Positions 43,257 through 51,064 of a stretch of 64,000 nt of DNA are shown piece by piece; the first letter of the stretch is position 1; the number at the start of each line of letters is the position of its first letter. A program made the translations under genes and the position numbers. The stretch comes from Chryseobacterium luquanense (GTDB lineage Bacteria; Bacteroidota; Bacteroidia; Flavobacteriales; Weeksellaceae), in assembly GCF_026460945.1 (NCBI RefSeq), contig NZ_JAOVZV010000010.1, positions 1-64,000 on the forward strand, read 5' to 3'. The notes under the pieces were generated by a model, which was not told the DNA's origin, did not search any database, and worked only from the letters and a program-made list of their open reading frames with translations.

Positions 43257-44468
43257 ATGAAAACGTTGCAAATATTTTTACTAAGTTTAGGTTCTTTTGC
43301 TTTTGGGCAGAATATTCAGAGTGTACAGTTGTTTAATCCTCAAACTAACGACGAAACGCCTGTAATAACCATGAGCCAACAATTGATTTTGAGTTTTGAT
43401 GATTTAACCAATTCAAGCGAAATTTACCGTTACACGATAAAGCATTTTGACAGAAACTGGGAAGATGACAATCTTTTTTTTAGCGAAATTGCAAATGGCT
43501 CGATGAATGCAATACTGGATCAGTTTCAGTATTCATTCAATACACTTCAAGCTTACACGCATTACAAATTAACATTTCCAAACGATAAAATTCAGCCAAA
43601 AATTTCAGGTAATTTTGAATTGATTGTTTATAAAAGTTCTGCAGATCAACCGCTTTTCAAAAGAAGATTTTCTATTGTGGAAGATAATGTGAATCTGGTT
43701 TTAAATATTTCAAGAATTGCGGATGCAAAAAATCCTAATATCAATCAAAGAGTAGAAGTACAAGCAGTTGCAAAAGCCGGAGATTTAACTTCCAATGTAA
43801 ATTCTATGACACTTACCGTGATGCAGAATAATAATCCGGATATGAAAATTATCAACCAAAAACCGAGTGCAACGATGGGAAATAAATTACTTTTCCAACA
43901 GTTGAATTTGGCTTTTCCGGGTAATAATGAGTTTTATTATTTCGATAATAAAAATATGAGAATGGCTGCAGATATGGTTCGTGAAACAGGGGTTTTAGAT
44001 GGAGTTAATCAAACTTATCTTCATCCGGTTTGGGCATATCCTCTAAATTATCAATATCAACCTGACGTAAACGGAGCTTGGTATTTCAGAAGAAATGATT
44101 TGGGATTGGAAAGAGATGCGAATCGTGAAGGGGATTATGCTTGGGTTCATTTTTCTTTAGATTCCGATCTGATGGATAAGGAATTGTATGTTGTCGGCGG
44201 TTTTAATGACTTCAAAGCGAGTAAAGAATATCAAATGCAATATGATGAAGCAGCAAAGAAGTACATTGCTAAAATTTATATGAAGCAGGGTTTCTATAAT
44301 TATATTTTAGCAACGAAAGAAGCTAACGGATCTTTAAATTTAGGCGAAATCAACGGTAATTTCTGGCAAACCGAAAATCTTTATCAGGCATTTTTATACT
44401 ACAAACCTTTTGGAAGAAATTACGATGGTTTGGCTGGTTACGGAGAGTTCAGAACTCCGGTGAGATAA
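43257..44468 (+). CDS. DUF5103 family secreted protein
   Basis: A 403-residue protein with a signal peptide (1-17, ending S-F-A-F-G-Q). It has the DUF5103 layout: N-terminal beta domain (V-Q-L-F-N-P-Q-T-N-D-E-T-P), Y-x-Y-T-I-K-H-F-D-R-N-W, and a later D-R/E-x-x-Y-A-W-V-H-F-S-L with G-G-F-N-D-F, an E-set/CBM-like fold. The family is Bacteroidetes-specific and of unknown function; a periplasmic or surface role is inferred from the signal peptide. Confidence 0.85.
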   Translation: MKTLQIFLLSLGSFAFGQNIQSVQLFNPQTNDETPVITMSQQLILSFDDLTNSSEIYRYTIKHFDRNWEDDNLFFSEIANGSMNAILDQFQYSFNTLQAYTHYKLTFPNDKIQPKISGNFELIVYKSSADQPLFKRRFSIVEDNVNLVLNISRIADAKNPNINQRVEVQAVAKAGDLTSNVNSMTLTVMQNNNPDMKIINQKPSATMGNKLLFQQLNLAFPGNNEFYYFDNKNMRMAADMVRETGVLDGVNQTYLHPVWAYPLNYQYQPDVNGAWYFRRNDLGLERDANREGDYAWVHFSLDSDLMDKELYVVGGFNDFKASKEYQMQYDEAAKKYIAKIYMKQGFYNYILATKEANGSLNLGEINGNFWQTENLYQAFLYYKPFGRNYDGLAGYGEFRTPVR

Positions 44469-44475
44469 AATACAA

Positions 44476-44504
44476 AACCTTACAGCTTGCACATCTGTAA
44501 GGTT
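44476..44504 (+). terminator. Probable terminator of the DUF5103 gene
   Basis: 10-bp stem AACCTTACAG (44476-44485) with CTGTAAGGTT (44495-44504) eight nt after the stop; only a weak T-run follows. Confidence 0.6.
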
Positions 44505-44598
44505 CTGTTAAAAAGTGTTTGTTGTCTTAAAGTAAGACTACAACAGAAAAATTAAACTATATAATAATGTCAAAAAAGTTCTAAACTAAAAGACGTTT

Positions 44599-44865
44599 TT
44601 AATTATTTTCCTTAAAAATCGCCGTTATAAAAAGACTTTCATTGTCTTCAAATAAATAATGAATCTGCACGGGGAAGTTTTCTGTTTTGCAAACGTGTAA
44701 TTCCTTGTTTTTAATATCTGTGTTTTCAGAATCGTGCAGTATTTTGTAAATAGATTCTTTCAAATCATCTAGAAAATATTTGTCTTTATATTGTTCTTCT
44801 GCATTAAAAACCCTCATCAGCATTTTGATGTCATTTTTTGCGATTGATGACAGTAAAACTTTCAT
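44599..44865 (-). CDS. Putative RelE/ParE-like toxin
   Basis: An 88-residue protein whose pattern fits the RelE/ParE fold: two N-terminal helices (I-A-K-N-D-I-K-M-L, F-L-D-D-L-K-E-S-I-Y-K-I-L) and a C-terminal strand pair (E-N-F-P-V-Q-I-H-Y-L-F-E, S-L-F-I-T-A-I-F). The longest frame starts at a TTG (44874), but the ATG at 44865 overlaps the upstream stop as TAATG, the usual coupling in antitoxin-toxin operons, and is chosen. Catalytic residues cannot be named with confidence. Confidence 0.6.
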   Translation of the reverse strand: MKVLLSSIAKNDIKMLMRVFNAEEQYKDKYFLDDLKESIYKILHDSENTDIKNKELHVCKTENFPVQIHYLFEDNESLFITAIFKENN

Positions 44866-45092
44866 TAAGCACAAATTTTTTCAAGCTCAGTCATATTTTC
44901 AAAAAAATCAAGCTTTGTTTTTGGGTTTTCGGTATGAAATTCCAATCTGTACAAAACTTCATCAAGATGAAACTGAGGAATCACAGATTGCGGAACAGTT
45001 TCAAGATTTTCTACAATCATTGTAAACGCTTCAATAAGATCCGGAGTGAAACTTTCTATCTTTCTTTTTAAAATTTCTATGCTTGTTTCCAT
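44865..45092 (-). CDS. Putative antitoxin partner
   Basis: A 75-residue acidic protein (E-T-S-I-E-I-L-K-R-K at the N terminus, L-D-E-V-L-Y-R-L-E-F-H in the middle) immediately upstream of the RelE/ParE-like gene and translationally coupled to it. The frame extends to TTG at 45101 but the ATG at 45092 is the better start. No classic DNA-binding motif is obvious; the antitoxin role is inferred from position, size and charge. Confidence 0.55.
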   Translation of the reverse strand: METSIEILKRKIESFTPDLIEAFTMIVENLETVPQSVIPQFHLDEVLYRLEFHTENPKTKLDFFENMTELEKICA

Positions 45093-45115
45093 TATTTCCA
45101 AAGTTTTTAAATCTA

Positions 45116-45135
45116 ACCCCTTTTTTTAATAGGGT
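45116..45135. repeat. C-run/G-run palindrome, copy 1
   Basis: ACCCC, T-run plus AAT, then AGGGT: a 20-bp imperfect palindrome 23 nt upstream of the antitoxin ATG, repeated almost exactly at 45223. Possible operator of the toxin-antitoxin pair. Confidence 0.5.
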
Positions 45136-45222
45136 AAAGGTAATAAAAAATATTAAATTACAAAACAACCCCCCTAATAAATTTACATAAATTTTAAAAA
45201 TAAATATATTTTCAAATACTTT

Positions 45223-45243
45223 ACCCCTGTTTTTTAATGGGGT
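45223..45243. repeat. C-run/G-run palindrome, copy 2
   Basis: ACCCC, TG plus T-run plus AAT, then GGGGT (21 bp), the same pattern as copy 1 in the same orientation 107 bp away. A further ACCCCCC run lies between them near 45168. Confidence 0.5.
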
Positions 45244-45264
45244 GGTTTTTGGAAAAGTATAAAA

Positions 45265-45294
45265 AAAGACACTTAAATTGAATTAAGTGTCTTT
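45265..45294 (-). terminator. Terminator of hemH
   Basis: 12-bp stem AAAGACACTTAA (45265-45276) with TTAAGTGTCTTT (45283-45294), 24 nt downstream of the minus-strand hemH stop. Confidence 0.85.
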
Positions 45295-45318
45295 ATATTT
45301 TATAATATTGAATTTATT

Positions 45319-46341
45319 TTAAACTAAATAAAATTCATTCAGTTTTTCCTCGCAAAGTGTTTTTACAACATCAATCCATCGGTCTTCATCGTTAAGGCAA
45401 GGAATGTAATGGAAATTTTCTCCGCCGCCATGCTCAAACTGATGTTTTCCTTCAACTGAAATCTCTTCCAAGGTTTCAAGACAGTCAGAAACGAAAGCCG
45501 GACAAACTATCGCAAGGTTTTTAATTCCTTTTTTGCCGATGGTTTCTAGTGTTTCGTCAGTATAAGGTTCCATCCATTTATCTTTCCCTAATCTTGACTG
45601 GAAGGTTACCATCACTTTTTCTTTTGGTAAACCTAATTTTTTAATCACAGAATTGGTTACATCAAAGCACTGGTGGCGATAGCAAAACTGATGACTCGGG
45701 TTATTCTCACGAGAACAGCAATCATTCAGATTACAGGTATTGGTAGGATCTGTCTTATATATATGTCTCTCCGGAACTCCGTGATAAGAAAATTGTAGCG
45801 CATCAAAATTTTCAGGAAGTTTTTCTCTGATACTTTCTGCAAGACAGTCGATGTAAATTTCTCTGTTGTAAAAAGGCTGGATGTAATTGATTTTAATTCT
45901 CGGAAATTTCTTTTTTCTTACTTCTTCTGCTTTTTCAATCACCGTCTCAGTCGTGCTCATCGCATATTGCGGGTACAATGGAAATAAAACAATTTCCGTC
46001 ACGCCTTGCTCAACTAATTTCTGAATTCCGGCTTCAATGCTTGGTTGTGCATATCGCATCCCGATTTCTACCGGAACGTCAACCAATTTCTGAAGTTTTT
46101 TCTGAATTTTCTGAGTAATGACAATCAAAGGCGAACCTTCATCTGTCCAGACTGTTTTGTAGGCTTCAGCAGATTTTGCAGGTCTTGTATTAAGAATAAT
46201 TCCCTGAACCAAAAGTGCACGGAAAAACCATCGGTAATCAATCACTTTCTCGTCCATCAAAAATTCATCAAGATATTCTCGTACATCAGGTACAGAGGTT
46301 GATCTTGGCGAACCTAGATTGACTAATAATATTCCTTTCAT
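45319..46341 (-). CDS. hemH: Ferrochelatase
   Basis: Inserts Fe(II) into protoporphyrin IX, the last haem-synthesis step. The 340-residue protein starts L-L-V-N-L-G-S-P, has the catalytic-His motif Q-F-S-Y-H-G-V-P-E-R-H, the aromatic block C-Y-R-H-Q-C-F, and F-Q-S-R-L-G-K-D-K-W-M-E-P-Y-T-D-E-T. A Cys-rich insert (C-N-L-N-D-C-C) in the middle recalls the cluster-binding loops of some ferrochelatases, but the usual C-terminal cluster motif is not present. Confidence 0.95.
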   Translation of the reverse strand: MKGILLVNLGSPRSTSVPDVREYLDEFLMDEKVIDYRWFFRALLVQGIILNTRPAKSAEAYKTVWTDEGSPLIVITQKIQKKLQKLVDVPVEIGMRYAQPSIEAGIQKLVEQGVTEIVLFPLYPQYAMSTTETVIEKAEEVRKKKFPRIKINYIQPFYNREIYIDCLAESIREKLPENFDALQFSYHGVPERHIYKTDPTNTCNLNDCCSRENNPSHQFCYRHQCFDVTNSVIKKLGLPKEKVMVTFQSRLGKDKWMEPYTDETLETIGKKGIKNLAIVCPAFVSDCLETLEEISVEGKHQFEHGGGENFHYIPCLNDEDRWIDVVKTLCEEKLNEFYLV

Positions 46342-46348
46342 ATATATG

Positions 46349-46420
46349 TAATGGGTAATGAATAATGAGTAATAAATAATCTGAATGCCAATTACTTATT
46401 ACCCATTACTTATTGCTTAT
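46349..46420. repeat. Inverted element of 7-bp units between hemH and nfu
   Basis: Left arm 46349-46380 reads TAATGGG, TAATGAA, TAATGAG, TAATAAA; centre 46381-46390; right arm 46391-46420 reads ATTACTT, ATTACCC, ATTACTT, ATTGCTT, the complementary pattern. It fills the spacer between hemH start (46341) and nfu stop (46425). Confidence 0.75.
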
Positions 46421-46424
46421 ATTT

Positions 46425-47303
46425 TTATCCGTTTACGGCTTCCACTCTTTGCACCAATTCCGGAACGAATTGTTTTAAAATATTTTCAATTCCGCCCTTT
46501 AATGTAGCAGTTGAACTTGGACAGCCTGAACAAGCACCTTGTAGCAACATCTTTGCCGTTTTGTTGTCTGCATCATATTCCAATAAAGAAATTTTTCCAC
46601 CGTCGTTCTCTACCGCAGGAGCAACATATTCATTTAAAATATCTGAAATTTTCTGCTCGTCATCTGTATAATCTCTGTTGATGATTTTTTCTACTGGATT
46701 TTCGTGCTTCTGAGCTTCAATTGTCGAAATTTCACCTCCGCTTTGAAGGTATTCTGCAATGTATCCACGAACTGCCATCATTACCTGATGCCATTCCACA
46801 GAATTATCTCTTGTAACGGCTACGAAATTATCAGAAATAAAAACTTCGTTGGCGAAATCAAATTCTGTAAAAACTGCCTGTGCTAAAGGAACACCTTCTG
46901 CTTCATTTCTTGACTTTACTTCCACAAAACCGTCCATTAGCATTTTGCTTGAAACAAATTTCATCACATTAGGATTAGGAGTCATTTCCGCATAAATCTC
47001 AATCATCTCTTTTTTCTTCTGTAAATAAATTCTTGGGTTGGCTAAAAGTTCATCCTCGATTACATTTTTAAGGCTTTCTGCTACGTGTTCCCATTCTACA
47101 GTATCTTGTTTTGCAACCGCAACAAAATTAGCCGTAATGAAAATTCTTTCCACAAAAGGATAATTGAAAAGCTCCTGTGCCATAGGAATTTCTGATATAT
47201 CTGAATCTCTGTCCAATTCCAAAGAACCCGGAATCAAATTGTAATCAGCTACAAATTTCATCACTTTTGGGTTTTCTGTTGGCTCTATAAGTATTGTACG
47301 CAT
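46425..47303 (-). CDS. NifU-like Fe-S scaffold with two Nfu_N domains
   Basis: A 292-residue Fe-S cluster carrier. Two Nfu_N domains in tandem (P-T-E-N-P-K-V-M-K-F-V at the start and M-T-P-N-P-N-V-M-K-F-V near residue 115) precede a NifU C-terminal domain with G-A-C-S-G-C-P-S-S-T (Cys258, Cys261), which binds the [4Fe-4S] cluster at a dimer interface. The longest frame adds 35 residues of non-conserved sequence; the ATG at 47303 begins exactly at the first domain and has a -7 box upstream. Confidence 0.9.
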   Translation of the reverse strand: MRTILIEPTENPKVMKFVADYNLIPGSLELDRDSDISEIPMAQELFNYPFVERIFITANFVAVAKQDTVEWEHVAESLKNVIEDELLANPRIYLQKKKEMIEIYAEMTPNPNVMKFVSSKMLMDGFVEVKSRNEAEGVPLAQAVFTEFDFANEVFISDNFVAVTRDNSVEWHQVMMAVRGYIAEYLQSGGEISTIEAQKHENPVEKIINRDYTDDEQKISDILNEYVAPAVENDGGKISLLEYDADNKTAKMLLQGACSGCPSSTATLKGGIENILKQFVPELVQRVEAVNG

Positions 47304-47325
47304 TTTTTCGTTAAATTTGAGAGTA

Positions 47326-47333
47326 CAAAAATA
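47326..47333 (-). promoter_or_regulatory. Candidate -7 element for the Nfu gene
   Basis: Minus-strand TATTTTTG, 22 nt before the chosen ATG at 47303; this supports the shorter start. Confidence 0.5.
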
Positions 47334-47457
47334 CGGATAAGAACTTAGAAGCTGGGTGTTGGAAGTTAGATTTTTGCTATCACTGTAATTTGCAATTTGT
47401 GATTTCAATAATTTATATTTTCAAATTGGCTCATTATAAATTTTCAAATTAATTTAA

Positions 47458-47973
47458 ATGGCACTTATAAAAGAACTTTTAGGAAAGACACCGCAAATTG
47501 GTGAAAATACATTTTTGGCAGAAACGGCAACGATTATCGGAAATGTAACGATGGGGAAAGACTGTAGTATTTGGTATAATGCAGTAATCAGAGGCGATGT
47601 ACATTACATCAAAATGGGAAATAAAGTAAATGTGCAGGATAATGCAATGCTACATTGTACGTATGAAAAATTTCCTTTAGAGATTGGAAATAATGTTTCC
47701 ATCGGTCACAATGCGATTGTTCATGGCTGCAGAATTCACGATAATGTTTTGATCGGAATGGGTTCTATCGTAATGGATGACTGCACAATTGAAGAAAATT
47801 CTATTGTTGGAGCAGGTTCTGTAGTAACTCAGGGAACGCATATAAAATCAGGAGAAGTTTGGGGCGGAGTTCCTGCAAGGAAAATCAAAGATATTTCTGC
47901 AGCGCTTCTGGAAGGTGAAGTCAATAGAATTGCAGATAATTATGTGAAGTATTCTTCTTGGTATAAGGACTAG
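47458..47973 (+). CDS. Gamma-class carbonic anhydrase-like protein (YrdA/PaaY type)
   Basis: A 171-residue left-handed beta-helix protein with hexapeptide repeats. The three zinc-ligand histidines of gamma carbonic anhydrases are present: H66 (M-L-H-C-T), H84 and H89 (I-G-H-N-A-I-V-H-G). R-G-D is seen in V-I-R-G-D-V. Whether it hydrates CO2 or has another role is not known for this subgroup. It is divergent from nfu, and ends at a bidirectional terminator. Confidence 0.88.
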   Translation: MALIKELLGKTPQIGENTFLAETATIIGNVTMGKDCSIWYNAVIRGDVHYIKMGNKVNVQDNAMLHCTYEKFPLEIGNNVSIGHNAIVHGCRIHDNVLIGMGSIVMDDCTIEENSIVGAGSVVTQGTHIKSGEVWGGVPARKIKDISAALLEGEVNRIADNYVKYSSWYKD

Positions 47974-48033
47974 GCTTAAAATGTAATAAGCTTTAGCTAA
48001 AGTTTAATTATTGTTTTTTCGCAGATTTTAAAA

Positions 48034-48069
48034 AAAAAGGTTCTGATTAACTTAAATCAGAACCTTTTT
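48034..48069. terminator. Bidirectional terminator
   Basis: 15-bp stem (48034-48048 with 48055-48069) with A/T flanks, between convergent genes ending at 47973 and 48091. Confidence 0.9.
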
Positions 48070-48090
48070 CTTGTAGCCTTTCAGCTATTA

Positions 48091-48534
48091 TTAAAATATC
48101 AAAACTCCTTTTCCGTTTTCACATTTTACAGAAGTTGGTTCCGGAGCCATCATACAATCAGAAGTAATATTGTACTTTTTGTTGTATTCCGACATTTTTT
48201 GAGTGTAACTTTCTATTTTAGGAAGAATTTCAGTTTCTATTTTTTTAGGATAAGCGATGTAACCGGTTGGTCCGCCACAAGCTTTAGAACCGATTGGAGC
48301 GAAAGTCCAGTCTGCATTTTTTGTGCATTTTTCTTTTGCAATTTCAGACTCAAGGGCAATTTTTATTTTGTCTAAAGCAGCTAATTCGTATTTTTGACTG
48401 TTTTCATCTGCCGGTCTTTCCGAAATATCCTTTGGTAAAGTTGAAGGATCTCCAGAACTTGAAGAAGCGCAAGAACTTATTGTAAATGCGGTGATTAAAG
48501 CAATTATTGATGATTTAATAAGTGAGTTTTTCAT
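48091..48534 (-). CDS. Small lipoprotein, unknown function
   Basis: A 147-residue lipoprotein: signal peptide with lipobox S-S-C (Cys22), then a short S/G/D stretch. The mature part has four Cys residues (K-C-T, A-C-G-G-P, D-C-M, K-C-E), likely forming disulfides, and the block A-D-W-T-F-A-P-I-G-S-K-A-C-G-G-P-T-G-Y-I. This G-x-K-A-C-G-G-P block recurs in hypothetical Bacteroidetes lipoproteins. No function is known. Confidence 0.75.
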   Translation of the reverse strand: MKNSLIKSSIIALITAFTISSCASSSSGDPSTLPKDISERPADENSQKYELAALDKIKIALESEIAKEKCTKNADWTFAPIGSKACGGPTGYIAYPKKIETEILPKIESYTQKMSEYNKKYNITSDCMMAPEPTSVKCENGKGVLIF

Positions 48535-48586
48535 AATTTATTTTTTCTAAAACGCATCAAAGTTTATGCCCTACTAACATTTTCCG

Positions 48587-48594
48587 TAAATTTG
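48587..48594 (+). promoter_or_regulatory. -7 element adjacent to the helicase start
   Basis: TAAATTTG ends 6 nt before the ATG at 48601. It favours that ATG and predicts a leaderless mRNA. Confidence 0.5.
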
Positions 48595-48600
48595 CAAACG

Positions 48601-50727
48601 ATGAACAATCATTTTTTTGACTTAATAGAATATACGAGCCGAAGCGTTTTTCTTACAGGAAAAGCAGGAACGGGGAAAACTACATTTCTAAACGAATTTG
48701 TAAAAAAAACGAAAAAAAAGCACATTGTTGTAGCGCCCACGGGAATTGCTGCAATCAATGCAGGCGGAGTTACCATTCACTCAATGTTTGGTTTGCCTTT
48801 GCGTACGTTTTTGCCAACAACAGACCGTATTGACAGCAGTATTGCCAATAATATTATCGACCTTCAGCAGCATTTTAAATACCGAAAAGATAAGCTTAAA
48901 CTTTTAAGAGAAGTTGAGGTTTTGATTATTGATGAGGTTTCGATGCTTCGTGCTGATGTTTTGGATATGATGGATTTTTCTTTGAGGTTTATCCGTAGAA
49001 ATAATCAGCGTTTTGGTGGTGTTCAGATGTTGTTTATTGGAGATTTGTATCAGCTTCCGCCTGTTGTGAGAGATGAGCATGTCTTGAAAATGTTTTACAA
49101 TTCGCCTTTCTTTTTTGATAGTTTGGCGATTAAAGATATTCCTTTATTGACAATTGAATTGACTAAAGTTTACCGTCAAACCGATCAGGAATTTTTAGAA
49201 ATTCTAAATGCGATTCGTGACGGTGATGTTGCCAATATCAATTTTAATCATCTGAACGAAAGATATGATCCAAGCTTTGAAGCCGGAGAAGAACCTTACG
49301 TTTATCTCTGTTCGCACAACAAAATGGCAGACGATATCAACCAGGAAAAACTGAAGGATATAAAAGTAAGTCCCAAGTCTTACGAAGCGAAGCTATTTGG
49401 TGAGTTTAAAGAAAATCAGTTTCCGAATGAGCAGTTTTTAGAATTAAAAATCGGAGCTCAAGTCATGTTTATCAGAAATGATATTACGGGTGAAAAGAAA
49501 TACTTCAACGGTAAACTGGGTGAAATTTCTTCTTTAGATGAAAATGAAATCAAGGTCGTTCTTGAAGGAAGCGAAAGAGAAATTACCGTAAAAAGAGAAG
49601 TTTGGGAACAGAAAAAATATTCTCTCGACACTGATAAAAATATTAAGGAAGAAGTTTTAGGAAGCTTTGAGCAGTTTCCTGTAAAATTAGCTTGGGCAGT
49701 GACGATTCACAAAAGTCAAGGTTTAACATTTGATAAAGTAATTATTGATGCCGGAAAAAGTTTTACGGCAGGTCAGGTTTATGTTGCTTTGTCCCGTTGT
49801 CGTACTTTGGAGGGGATTGTTTTAAAATCTAAAATTACGCCCGAAGTTATTTTTAAAGACAACCGAATTCTTAAATTTCAGGGTGAAACTCAGGCAAATG
49901 ACAACGTTGAAACGATTTTAAATCAGGAAAAATACGATTACAGCATCAGAAAACTGCTTCGTACGTTAGATTGTCAGTGGTTTTTAAAAGAAGTAGAGCA
50001 GTGGAATAACCTTTCGATTGTTACCAAAAGTATTGACCGTTCAAAATCTAATCAGCTGTATCTTCAGTTGAAGCGAGATGTTTTAAATTTAGGCAAGATT
50101 TTTGAAAAATTGGAGCGTATTATTTTTCAAAAAGTAAATTTATTTATTGAAAAGAAAGAAGATTGGTCAGAAATTGAGGGTAAATCAAAAGGAGCTGTTA
50201 ATTTCTTTTTTACAGAAATCAGAGATAAGGTTTTTAATCCGCTGAAAGATTTTTATGCTGAAATAAAAGGCGCAAAAGGTTTAAAACAGTATAATGAAGA
50301 ACTCAAAAACTGGTTGGAAGATATTGAAGAATACCTGAACAGTTTAAAGGAAATTCATTTGTTGGAAACCAAACTTTTGGATGAGAAAAATGATAAAGAA
50401 GTCAGCATGAAAATTGCAAAAGTTCCGTCTCAGGTTCTTACTTTTCAGTTGTTTGAAGAAGGAAAAACAATTTCAGAAATTGCCATGGAAAGAGGTTTGG
50501 TAAAAGAAACGGTGATCGGTCATTTAGCAAAATTTGCAGAACAGGGTTTGTTGGATATTGCGAGAGTGATTACTTCCGATAAAATTAAAACTTTCGAAAA
50601 AACATTTAAAACCGATCCAAAAGAAACTTTAAACGAATGGAAAACTGCACTTCCAAATGATTTTGAATTTAATGAAATCAGGATCTTGATTAACCATTTT
50701 ACGTATCAGAAAGAAAAAAATAATTAA
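48601..50727 (+). CDS. Pif1/RecD-like superfamily 1 helicase with C-terminal helix-turn-helix
   Basis: A 708-residue ATPase. Walker A G-K-A-G-T-G-K-T is at 20-27, Walker B in V-L-I-I-D-E-V-S-M near residue 100, and later Q-L-P-P-V-V (motif III), A-W-A-V-T-I-H-K-S-Q-G-L-T (motif V) and V-Y-V-A-L-S-R-C-R (motif VI). These are Pif1-type motifs. The C-terminal region contains a helix-turn-helix (T-I-S-E-I-A-M-E-R-G-L-V-K-E-T-V-I-G-H-L) of the kind found after RecQ-type helicases. A role in DNA secondary-structure or replication stress is inferred. The frame extends to TTG at 48592; ATG at 48601 is chosen. Confidence 0.87.
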   Translation: MNNHFFDLIEYTSRSVFLTGKAGTGKTTFLNEFVKKTKKKHIVVAPTGIAAINAGGVTIHSMFGLPLRTFLPTTDRIDSSIANNIIDLQQHFKYRKDKLKLLREVEVLIIDEVSMLRADVLDMMDFSLRFIRRNNQRFGGVQMLFIGDLYQLPPVVRDEHVLKMFYNSPFFFDSLAIKDIPLLTIELTKVYRQTDQEFLEILNAIRDGDVANINFNHLNERYDPSFEAGEEPYVYLCSHNKMADDINQEKLKDIKVSPKSYEAKLFGEFKENQFPNEQFLELKIGAQVMFIRNDITGEKKYFNGKLGEISSLDENEIKVVLEGSEREITVKREVWEQKKYSLDTDKNIKEEVLGSFEQFPVKLAWAVTIHKSQGLTFDKVIIDAGKSFTAGQVYVALSRCRTLEGIVLKSKITPEVIFKDNRILKFQGETQANDNVETILNQEKYDYSIRKLLRTLDCQWFLKEVEQWNNLSIVTKSIDRSKSNQLYLQLKRDVLNLGKIFEKLERIIFQKVNLFIEKKEDWSEIEGKSKGAVNFFFTEIRDKVFNPLKDFYAEIKGAKGLKQYNEELKNWLEDIEEYLNSLKEIHLLETKLLDEKNDKEVSMKIAKVPSQVLTFQLFEEGKTISEIAMERGLVKETVIGHLAKFAEQGLLDIARVITSDKIKTFEKTFKTDPKETLNEWKTALPNDFEFNEIRILINHFTYQKEKNN

Positions 50728-50795
50728 AATATAAGGGTTCGGTAAAAACTGAATCCTTTTTTTATTTAAATATTGCTTAAATTATTTTGATGACA

Positions 50796-50894
50796 TTAAT
50801 CCGTAGGAAATTCAGTTGGAATGTTCATTTTATTTTGAGAAAATAAAATATTGGTAAGAATTAAAAGAGCAAGAATTAATAGAAATTTTTTCAT
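50796..50894 (-). CDS. Very small secreted peptide (32 residues)
   Basis: ATG to TAA encodes a signal peptide (M-K-K-F-L-L-I-L-A-L-L-I-L-T-N-I-L-F-S-Q) followed by only about 12 residues (N-K-M-N-I-P-T-E-F-P-T-D). A consensus promoter lies 15 nt upstream (50910-50940). It may be a secreted peptide, or the 5' remnant of a lost gene: no continuation in other frames was seen downstream. Nothing is known of its function. Confidence 0.5.
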   Translation of the reverse strand: MKKFLLILALLILTNILFSQNKMNIPTEFPTD

Positions 50895-50909
50895 CAGTAT
50901 AAGTTTCAA

Positions 50910-50940
50910 CAAATATAAAATAAGAATTCCGCATAGACAA
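50910..50940 (-). promoter_or_regulatory. Promoter of the 32-residue peptide
   Basis: Minus-strand TTG (50938-50940), 20 nt, TATATTTG (50910-50917), 15 nt before the ATG at 50894. One of the best consensus promoters in the window. Confidence 0.65.
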
Positions 50941-51038
50941 AAGCTAAAATATCAAAACTCATTTTCCAATAGTTTTTCCCACAACACACCAATCAATTCC
51001 ATCAATTACAAAAAGTAACTAATGCAATTTATTAGCCT

Positions 51039-51046
51039 TAACTTTG
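51039..51046 (+). promoter_or_regulatory. Candidate -7 element for the LLM oxidoreductase
   Basis: TAACTTTG, 18 nt before the ATG at 51065; no clear TTG box. Confidence 0.45.
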
Positions 51047-51064
51047 CTTGGTTAAATTTAATAA

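Noticed and set aside
48592-48600. TTG start three codons upstream of the helicase ATG
   Set aside because: It overlaps the -7 box at 48587-48594, so it would lie upstream of the transcription start.
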